Below are positions 1 through 5,912 of a stretch of DNA of 12,617 nucleotides, piece after piece. The notes under the pieces were generated by a model. The model made no database searches and had not been told where the DNA came from. It saw only the letters and a program-made list of their open reading frames with translations. A program made the position numbers and the translations under genes. Source of the DNA: CAZGYE01 sp964530165 (GTDB taxonomy: Bacteria; Planctomycetota; Planctomycetia; Planctomycetales; Planctomycetaceae); assembly GCA_964530165.1 (NCBI GenBank), contig CAZGYE010000172.1:1-12617 (forward strand), written 5' to 3'. How positions within the stretch are numbered: the stretch's first letter is position 1; every line of letters begins with the position of its first letter.

Positions 1-56
1 AACTCTTCCTGGGCGGCATCATCAGACCGGTCGTGCTCTTCGAGAAGAGAGACTGA
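1..56 (+). CDS. C-terminal end of an unidentified, probably membrane-associated protein (partial)
   Basis: In the frame starting at base 3 the sequence reads LFLGGIIRPVVLFEKRD and stops at TGA 54-56. Nearly every codon ends in G or C, as in the real genes of this window. The hydrophobic stretch followed by a short charged tail suggests the last transmembrane helix of an integral membrane protein. The gene converges on ktrA, whose stop codon lies only 5 bases further on. Only 17 full codons are visible, so the family cannot be named. Confidence 0.5.
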   Translation, partial: LFLGGIIRPVVLFEKRD

Positions 57-61
57 GCCGG

Positions 62-727
62 TTACTTCTGCTCCCGCAACCGGTTCAGCTCGTCCTGTTT
101 CCCGACGACGAGCAGAAGTTGGTCGTCGCTTAACTGGAAGTCGCCGTCCGGGAACATGTCGAGCGTCGCGGTCAGCGCGTCTTTGACGCCGACCACCCAG
201 GTGCCGTACTTGCGCCGCAGATTGATGTCGGCCAGCGTCTTACCGTGCCAGGAATCGGGCACCGTGATTTCGACGAAGCTGTATTCCGGGTCGATGGGGA
301 CAAAGTCCAGCACGTTGGGCCAGGTCATGCGGTCTGCCAATTCGACGGCGGCTTCGATTCCCGGGAAGACGACACGTTCAACGCCGAGATGCTGAAGAAG
401 TCGGCCGTGTTCCTGGTCCAACCCTTTGACGATCAGCCGCCGGGCGCCGAGTTCCTTCGCGTGCAATGCGGCCAAGAGCGAGGGGATGATCGTCCCCCCC
501 AGACTGATAAAGACGGCATCGGCGTCAGCCAGCGAAAGTTGCTCCAATGAGGACCGGTCGGTCGCGTCGGCGATGACCGCTTCGTACAAGCGGCTCTTCT
601 CGGCCTCGACTCGGTCCTTGTCCCGGTCGAGTCCCGTCACGCGGCATCGGTTTTCACTGAGTCGCCTTGCCAAGGTGCTGCCGAACTCGCCTAATCCGAT
701 TACGATGAAATGCTTCTTGTCAGCCAT
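62..727 (-). CDS. ktrA: Potassium uptake regulatory subunit KtrA/TrkA (RCK domain protein)
   Basis: Cytosolic gating subunit of a Ktr/Trk potassium uptake system. In this family a ring of RCK domains binds nucleotides and opens or closes the membrane pore. The 221-residue protein has one RCK_N Rossmann domain (about residues 5-125) starting with GLGEFG at 11-16, which fits the GxGxxG dinucleotide-binding motif. An RCK_C domain follows (about 140-216). A single RCK_N/RCK_C pair and this length match KtrA rather than the duplicated TrkA of enterobacteria. It begins 13 bases after the stop of ktrB on the same strand, so the two are almost certainly co-transcribed. The Shine-Dalgarno sequence before the ATG at 727 is weak, so translation may depend on coupling to ktrB. 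ATP/ADP and cyclic-di-AMP control are known for relatives but are not shown here. Confidence 0.93.
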   Translation of the reverse strand: MADKKHFIVIGLGEFGSTLARRLSENRCRVTGLDRDKDRVEAEKSRLYEAVIADATDRSSLEQLSLADADAVFISLGGTIIPSLLAALHAKELGARRLIVKGLDQEHGRLLQHLGVERVVFPGIEAAVELADRMTWPNVLDFVPIDPEYSFVEITVPDSWHGKTLADINLRRKYGTWVVGVKDALTATLDMFPDGDFQLSDDQLLLVVGKQDELNRLREQK

Positions 728-740
728 TGCTGTGTACTTT

Positions 741-2117
741 CTAACCGATCAACGGTTCCTCGGTCGGCATTTCGACCGGCTGTCGCTGCTTGCCGCGAGA
801 CCAAGCCACAACGACTGAAATCGGTCCAAGCCGGCCGACAAACATCAACACGATGATAATGATTCGGCCGGGATTGGTCAGGCGTGTCGTCATTCCGGTG
901 CTGAGGCCCACGGTTCCCAAAGCCGACGTGACTTCGAACAGAGCGTCCAGAAACAACCCCTGTGACTTCGGATGCGGCGCCGCAGATTGCTCGAACACCA
1001 GCAATCCCGTCAAACCGATGACCGTGACCACGGCAAACAGAAACGCCGTGACGACAGCGCGGTCGGTTGTTTCTCTGGGAACGGTTCGCTTAAAAACGTT
1101 GATATGGACGAAACCGCGAAGCGTCGCCCACGCGCGAACGACTAGCGTCATGAACGTCGAAACTTTGAACCCGCCGCCCGTCGAACAGGGTCCCGCGCCG
1201 ATCATCATCAGCAGGATGGTGACGAAGAGCGTCGCGTTGGTAAGCAATCCGACGTCGACCGTGTTGAAACCGGCTGTCCGAGCCGTCACGGAATGAAACA
1301 ATGCGACGAGAAATCGCCGGCCGAAGGGCATCTCGGCCAGCGTTGCATCCCACTCCAAAATCAGAAAGCTGATCGTCCCACACAGGATTAGCCCGGCAGT
1401 ACCGATCAACATCAGCTTTGTATGCAAGTGCAGCCGCCGCCAACGCTCGGACCACTCTCCGTGCCAGTTGCGCCGCAGATCGAGCATCACCGGAAACCCG
1501 ATTCCTCCGCAGATGATCAGAGCGCAAATGGTCAAGTTCACGATCGGGTCGGTTTGATACCGCATCAGGCTGTCGTCGAACAGCGAAAACCCTGCGTTGC
1601 AGAAGGCTGAAATCGAATGGAACAAGGCATGCCACAGGGCCTGGAGTGGAGGTTCGTCGAACAGGTTGCGGATGGTCAGAATCAGAAAGGCAACGCCTTC
1701 GAAGAGAAGTGTCATACCGATGACGTTCCGCAGCACCCAGCCAAGATTACTTTCTTCGTCAGTTCCCAATGTTTCGGTCAGCACGGCTCGCTGCCGCAAT
1801 CCTTGCCGGCGGGTCCAACCGAACGTGATGAACGTGGTGACCGTCATGATACCGATCCCGCCCAGTTGAATGAGCAGCAGGATCACGATTTGCCCGACGA
1901 GGGAAAAATCATTCCCGGTCGAACGCACGACAAGTCCAGTGACACACGTGGCACTGGTAGCGGTGAAAACGCCATCCAGCGCCGAAATGGGATCGCGCCC
2001 CTCGGCCCGGCAGATCGGCAACGTCAGCAGCACAGCCCCCAACGCAATCATCGTCAGATACCACGCAAATGATGCGCGGGCCGGATACTTCGTAATCGAA
2101 TCGCTGAACTGGAGCAT
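741..2117 (-). CDS. ktrB: Potassium uptake channel subunit KtrB/TrkH family
   Basis: Integral membrane, ion-conducting subunit for K+ (often K+/Na+ coupled) uptake. The 458 residues contain the four pseudo-repeats of the SKT family. The four selectivity-filter glycines are visible in TSATCVTGL (Gly61), AFCNAGFSLF (Gly176), TARTAGFN (Gly283) and LGTVGLS (Gly404). The glycine-rich gating loop of the third repeat is GAGPCSTGGGF (residues 307-317). The conserved arginine of the fourth repeat is in FVGRLGP (Arg429). The length fits KtrB rather than the longer TrkH. The ATG at 2117 gives a normal N-terminus just ahead of the first helix, but its Shine-Dalgarno sequence is poor. An overlapping leader ORF with a much better site starts 68 bases upstream at 2185. 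The gene is divergent from the phosphatase gene and leads the ktrBA operon. Confidence 0.95.
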   Translation of the reverse strand: MLQFSDSITKYPARASFAWYLTMIALGAVLLTLPICRAEGRDPISALDGVFTATSATCVTGLVVRSTGNDFSLVGQIVILLLIQLGGIGIMTVTTFITFGWTRRQGLRQRAVLTETLGTDEESNLGWVLRNVIGMTLLFEGVAFLILTIRNLFDEPPLQALWHALFHSISAFCNAGFSLFDDSLMRYQTDPIVNLTICALIICGGIGFPVMLDLRRNWHGEWSERWRRLHLHTKLMLIGTAGLILCGTISFLILEWDATLAEMPFGRRFLVALFHSVTARTAGFNTVDVGLLTNATLFVTILLMMIGAGPCSTGGGFKVSTFMTLVVRAWATLRGFVHINVFKRTVPRETTDRAVVTAFLFAVVTVIGLTGLLVFEQSAAPHPKSQGLFLDALFEVTSALGTVGLSTGMTTRLTNPGRIIIIVLMFVGRLGPISVVVAWSRGKQRQPVEMPTEEPLIG

Positions 2118-2185
2118 GAAAGCTGGACTCTGTCTCTGAGGGCTGCCGGAACCAAGAAAAATATGCGCTTGGTTGCCATCATCAT
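2054..2185 (-). CDS. Possible 43-codon leader ORF overlapping the start of ktrB
   Basis: On the minus strand a consensus AAGGAG (2193-2188) is followed by three consecutive ATG codons (2185, 2182, 2179) and a 43-codon frame that ends at TGA 2056-2054, inside ktrB. The peptide begins MMMATKRIFFLVPAALRD, that is, basic residues then a short hydrophobic stretch. It is read in a different frame from ktrB and covers the ktrB start codon at 2117. This geometry could support translational coupling or reinitiation at ktrB, whose own ribosome site is weak. No family is recognised, and the part inside ktrB is probably constrained mainly by ktrB. It may be a chance ORF. Confidence 0.25.
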   Translation of the reverse strand: MMMATKRIFFLVPAALRDRVQLSCSSSAIRLRSIRPAHHLRGI

Positions 2186-2228
2186 TTCTCCTTCAGGTGT
2201 CTATCCTACACTTCCACCACCTGCCGTG

Positions 2229-2234
2229 TACAAT
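2229..2234 (+). promoter_or_regulatory. Possible -10 box for the phosphatase gene
   Basis: TACAAT lies about 32 bases before the ATG at 2266 in the divergent spacer. No convincing -35 box is seen at the usual distance. If it is used, transcription would begin near 2241, which excludes the alternative ATG at 2233 and supports the start at 2266. Confidence 0.25.
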
Positions 2235-2265
2235 GAACGCCGTCTTTGAATTGGGAGTCGCAACC

Positions 2266-3729
2266 ATGCACGTTGCTCGTTCGTCGCTCTTCCTGTTGGC
2301 CGGTGGTGTCGTTCTTTTGCAGACAACCTGGCCGCGGCCGTCGCTTGCCGAGATCGATCATCTGCAGGGCGAAATGTCCGGCGAGGTGACCAGCCAGAGC
2401 GTCATTTTGCAGTCGCGGCTGACGGCGAGCAAGCTGGACGCCGCCGGCGACGTCCCCGGCGCCACAGGATTCGCCCGCTTTCAGATTGCCGATAACGCGG
2501 ATTTCAAGAAGGCAACCCACACCGAGTGGATCAAAGCCGCCGCGGATTATGACTACGTCGTTAAGTCCTCCGTCAGCGGGCTGAAGCCGGTCACGCGGTA
2601 TTACTACCGGATCGAGTTCGGTGAGGACCAGCAGCACACCCGGCACGGGCCGATTCGCACTTTTCGCACGCATTACGCTGCCGAGCAGATCGCACGCCAC
2701 AGCTTCGTGGTGGTCACCGGCATGAACTACCACTACTTCCATTACGCAGGTCCGGGGAAACGTCGTGCGTATACCGGTCGCGACAAGCAGCTTGGCTATC
2801 CGGCGTTGGCCAGCATTTTGAAGCTCAACCCCAACTTCTTCGTCGGAACCGGCGACAACGTCTATTACGATTCTCCGCGCGAGACGGCCGCCAAGACGGC
2901 CGCTCAACTGCGCAAAAAATGGCACGAACAGTTCGTCCAGCCGAGATACGTCGCCCTGTTCGCCCAGGTGCCGACCTACTGGGAAAAGGACGACCACGAC
3001 TTCCGCTACGACGACTGCGACAACACCGGCAATCGGCCGCCCTCGAGCGAGCTGGGCATCCGCATCTTCAAGGAACAAGTGCCGATTACCGACCCGAAGG
3101 ACGCCTCGGCGGTCACCTATCGCACACATCGCGCGGGCAAGCTGCTTCAGATTTGGCTGCCCGAGAACCGCGATTACCGCAGCCGAAACCGCTCTCCAGA
3201 CGGACCTGACAAAACGATCTGGGGCAAAACCCAACGTGAGTGGTTGAAGCGCACGCTGCTCGAGTCAGACGCCGCGCTGAAGATCATCATCTCCCCCACA
3301 CCGATGATCGGCCCCGACGACATCCGCAAAAAGGACAACCACACCGATGTCGGCGGCTTTCGGCACGAAGGCGGCAGTTTCTTTAAGTGGGCCAAGGAGA
3401 ACGGCTTCCTGAAGAAAGGACTCTACTTCGTCTGCGGCGACCGGCACTGGCAGTACCACTCGATCCACCCGTCCGGATTTGAAGAGTTTTCCTGCGGCGC
3501 ACTGGTCGACGCCAACTCACGGCTGGGTGTCAAGCCGGGCTCCCCACGCGGCACCGATCCGGAAGCACTCATCAAGCAGCCTTACACGTCGCAGGAACCG
3601 TCCGGTGGCTTCCTGAACGTCGTGATCGAGCCTGGCGCTCAGGGCAAGACGGCCACCGCGAGGTTCAACTTCTACGACGAACAGGGCGTGTTGCTGCATT
3701 CGGTCACGAGAACGCAACCGATCCGGTGA
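2266..3729 (+). CDS. Exported PhoD-like alkaline phosphatase/phosphodiesterase
   Basis: Metal-dependent phosphatase of the PhoD family, predicted to act outside the cytoplasmic membrane on phosphoesters. The start at 2266 gives a typical signal peptide of about 30 residues: Met-His-Val-Ala-Arg, a hydrophobic core, then PSLA before residue Glu30. It also has GGGAG 8 bases upstream. In-frame starts at 2173 (TTG) and 2233 (ATG) would bury this signal. A fibronectin-like N-terminal domain (about 30-140) is followed by the metallophosphatase domain. Its metal-ligand motifs are GDNVYYD (196-202), DDHD (242-245), ENRDYR (300-305) and GDRHW (391-395). The mature length, about 457 residues, is normal. 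The gene is monocistronic and followed by hairpins. The substrate is unknown, and no Pho box was recognised upstream. Confidence 0.9.
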   Translation: MHVARSSLFLLAGGVVLLQTTWPRPSLAEIDHLQGEMSGEVTSQSVILQSRLTASKLDAAGDVPGATGFARFQIADNADFKKATHTEWIKAAADYDYVVKSSVSGLKPVTRYYYRIEFGEDQQHTRHGPIRTFRTHYAAEQIARHSFVVVTGMNYHYFHYAGPGKRRAYTGRDKQLGYPALASILKLNPNFFVGTGDNVYYDSPRETAAKTAAQLRKKWHEQFVQPRYVALFAQVPTYWEKDDHDFRYDDCDNTGNRPPSSELGIRIFKEQVPITDPKDASAVTYRTHRAGKLLQIWLPENRDYRSRNRSPDGPDKTIWGKTQREWLKRTLLESDAALKIIISPTPMIGPDDIRKKDNHTDVGGFRHEGGSFFKWAKENGFLKKGLYFVCGDRHWQYHSIHPSGFEEFSCGALVDANSRLGVKPGSPRGTDPEALIKQPYTSQEPSGGFLNVVIEPGAQGKTATARFNFYDEQGVLLHSVTRTQPIR

Positions 3730-3764
3730 GGACGACATTGACAACGTAAGCAGGTAGGCGAGCG

Positions 3765-3780
3765 GCGGGCGTCAGCCCGC
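3765..3780 (+). terminator. GC-rich hairpin after the phosphatase gene
   Basis: A perfect 6-bp stem GCGGGC/GCCCGC with a GTCA loop lies 36 bases after the phosphatase stop. No T-run follows, so it is either a weak or factor-assisted terminator or a copy of a dispersed palindromic repeat. Confidence 0.4.
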
Positions 3781-3857
3781 TGTTGGAGAATTCAGAGGCG
3801 GCAAATACAACTTGGAACTACTGAGACGATTCAGTGCGGTCGGTCGCAGGCGAAGAC

Positions 3858-3884
3858 CACGCCCATCGCTGTACTCTGGGCGTG
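3858..3884. repeat. Inverted repeat in the convergent spacer
   Basis: CACGCCCA (3858-3865) and TGGGCGTG (3877-3884) form a perfect 8-bp stem with an 11-base loop. It lies between the converging phosphatase and TPP-enzyme genes and could stop transcription from either side. No T-run follows on either strand, so a REP-type repeat is equally possible. The rest of the 3730-3940 spacer shows no gene. Confidence 0.45.
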
Positions 3885-3940
3885 CCACACCGGCTGCAGT
3901 ATCGGGCTCGGTCATTTGGCGAATCGTCGGCATGAACCAT

Positions 3941-5575
3941 CTAGAGAACGGCCATGTCAGCTTCTTCGCGGGTGATGAATTCCACCAGCGCCGGTTGGCC
4001 TTCGCGGGTCCTTTCGATCGCGCGCTTCAAGGCCGGAATGATTTCAGCCGGCCGGTCGATTCGTTGGGCGTAGGCCCCCAGGCCGTGAGCGACTTCGGCG
4101 TAGTTGCCGGTGAGGTACTTGGTGCGGTAACGGTCGGTGGCCTGGGGGATGAACTTTTCGTAGTTGCCCATCGCGCCGTTGTTCAGGACGAGCGTCAAGA
4201 TGGGGATTTGCTCGCGGACGGCCGTCTCGACGTCCATGCCGACCATGCCGAACGCGGCGTCGCCCATGAAGTTGACCACCAGCTTCTCCGGTGCAGCCAG
4301 CTTCGCACCCATGGCGGCTCCCAGCGAGAAGCCGAGCTGCGTGGAATGTCCCCAGCCGATGTAGCCCCGCGGAGTGACCGACTCGTACAGCGGGACCAAC
4401 TGATCGCGGGGGCTGCCGGAGTCGTGGGTCACGATGGCCTGGGCCGGGTCGACCGTGTTCATAAAATCTCCCATCACGCGGTAGGGATTCAGGGGGACCT
4501 CGTCGGAGGTGAGTTTGGCGCTCCAGCGCTCGAGCCACTCGGCACGCAGCGACTGCAGGCGTTTCTCCAGTTGCGGCCGTTCTTCCCGGCCGGTTGGACC
4601 GTGCTGCGATCGTAGTTCTTCCAGCATCTGCGCGAGCACCAAGCGGGCGTCACCGAGGAGGGGAACGTCGGCCGTGTAGTCCTTGTTGAGGTCTCGCGGA
4701 TCGACGGTGGCGTGAACGATCCGCTTGCCGGGCGGAATGGGCGGGGCGAAGACCGACCGGGTCAGGCTGGTTCCGATGCCCAAGATCGCGTCGCACTCTT
4801 CCAGGTAGTTTCTGACCAGGGAGGTCGCTGAGTACGAACCGGTGCCGAGTGCGAGCGGATGCCGTTCATTGAAGGCGCTTTTGCCCAAAAGCGTGGTCAT
4901 CACGGGGGCTGCCAGGTATTCGGCCACCGCGGTCAGCTCGGCCGAGGCGCCGGCGTAGAGGACGCCCTGGCCGGCCCAGATCATGGGCCGGCGGGCGGCC
5001 AGCAACAGTTTGACGGCGTCACGAACCGCTTGCGGATCACCACCGGTGGAGACCGCGCGAACCGGTTGGTAATCGAGCGGTTCGGACAGTTCCTGTTTGG
5101 CGACGTCGACGGGGACCTCCAACATCACCGGACCCGGCCGGCCGGTTCGCAGTAGGGTGAAGGCGCGTCGCAGACGATTCGACACCGCATCGGCCGAGGG
5201 GATCATGTCGGCCCATTTGGTGGTCCCGGCGTAGTTCTTGACGGCGTCAAACGTCGGCGGTACGCCGACCAGCTTGCGTCCCGGATGACCGGGCAGGAAC
5301 AGAATGGGGCTGGAATCGGTCCGCGCCTGGGCGATTCCCGCGAAGGCGTTCTCGACGCCGGCGCTCTGCTGGACGGTCACCACGCCGAGCCGACGGCCAC
5401 AGGTCGTGCGGGAGAAGCCGTCGGCCATGTTCTCGGCGACGCGTTCCTGCCGAGCCACGATCGGACGGATTTCCGTTTCCGCCAGGGCCTCGATGATGGG
5501 CGTGTACGGAAAACAAAAGACCTGCTTGACTCCTTCAATCTTCAGAATCTGTGCGATGGCGTGGCTGGCAAGCAT
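3941..5575 (-). CDS. Thiamine-diphosphate-dependent enzyme, acetolactate synthase superfamily
   Basis: Cytoplasmic ThDP enzyme with the standard three domains: PYR/N-terminal (about 1-165), central DHAP-like (about 180-315) and PP/C-terminal (about 360-530). The cofactor-activating glutamate is in RQERVAENMADGFSR (Glu44). The diphosphate/Mg2+ motif is GDAAFGM...LNN (438-466), with GDA instead of the usual GDG. The start is set at the ATG at 5575, preceded by GCGAGG at 6-bases spacing; a TTG 8 codons earlier (5599) lacks such a site. The length is 544 residues, which is normal for the family. No regulatory ilvH-type small subunit is adjacent, so biosynthetic acetolactate synthase is unlikely to be its sole role. 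Decarboxylases or carboligases acting on other 2-oxo acids are possible. The reaction cannot be assigned from sequence alone. Confidence 0.88.
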   Translation of the reverse strand: MLASHAIAQILKIEGVKQVFCFPYTPIIEALAETEIRPIVARQERVAENMADGFSRTTCGRRLGVVTVQQSAGVENAFAGIAQARTDSSPILFLPGHPGRKLVGVPPTFDAVKNYAGTTKWADMIPSADAVSNRLRRAFTLLRTGRPGPVMLEVPVDVAKQELSEPLDYQPVRAVSTGGDPQAVRDAVKLLLAARRPMIWAGQGVLYAGASAELTAVAEYLAAPVMTTLLGKSAFNERHPLALGTGSYSATSLVRNYLEECDAILGIGTSLTRSVFAPPIPPGKRIVHATVDPRDLNKDYTADVPLLGDARLVLAQMLEELRSQHGPTGREERPQLEKRLQSLRAEWLERWSAKLTSDEVPLNPYRVMGDFMNTVDPAQAIVTHDSGSPRDQLVPLYESVTPRGYIGWGHSTQLGFSLGAAMGAKLAAPEKLVVNFMGDAAFGMVGMDVETAVREQIPILTLVLNNGAMGNYEKFIPQATDRYRTKYLTGNYAEVAHGLGAYAQRIDRPAEIIPALKRAIERTREGQPALVEFITREEADMAVL

Positions 5576-5723
5576 GGATACCTCGCTGGTTTGGATCAAT
5601 GGGCTTCGAAATCGTCCCTAGATTACCAAGTGATGAAATCGATCGCCATCTGGACGGTAAGATTGCCGCCCCAGCGACGTCCGATCTGAAAGCGACGGCG
5701 ACGAAATTGTCGCTTCTGTTCTC

Positions 5724-5729
5724 TATAAT
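5724..5729 (+). promoter_or_regulatory. Perfect TATAAT box upstream of the YhaN-like gene
   Basis: TATAAT occurs 184 bases before the ATG at 5913. No matching -35 hexamer is seen at 16-18 bases. If it is active, transcription would start near 5736 and the whole 5759-5888 inverted repeat would be part of the 5' untranslated RNA. Confidence 0.35.
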
Positions 5730-5749
5730 GCGGCAAGCGACGTTTCGAG

Positions 5750-5897
5750 TTTGCGGCTGGTGGTCTGTCAACTTCCATTTGAGGGGTGTTGTGGGGCGGG
5801 CTTTCCAGCCTGCCCATTGGTCACGGCAGGCTAGAAAGCCTGCCGCCACACTCAACTGCACCCATCAGTTCAAAGTTGACAGACCACCTTTGCCGCT
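5750..5897. mobile_element. 130-bp MITE-like inverted-repeat element with 9-bp target-site duplication
   Basis: The element spans 5759-5888. Its ends are a perfect 16-bp terminal inverted repeat, GGTGGTCTGTCAACTT at 5759-5774 and its complement at 5873-5888. The arms remain largely complementary inward and reach a second matched block (5795-5814 against 5825-5844, 18 of 20) around a 10-base loop. Immediately outside lie TTTGCGGCT (5750-5758) and TTTGCCGCT (5889-5897), a direct repeat matching at 8 of 9 positions, as expected for a 9-bp target duplication. There is no coding capacity, so a transposase would have to come from elsewhere. The right end is only 24 bases before the ATG of the next gene. 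Confidence 0.7.
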
Positions 5898-5912
5898 TCA
5901 GAGAGCTTGGCC

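Noticed and set aside
2206..3234. Minus-strand open frame of 342 codons opposite the phosphatase gene
   Set aside because: It is valine/arginine-rich antisense reading with no domain, while the PhoD-type motifs are on the plus strand.
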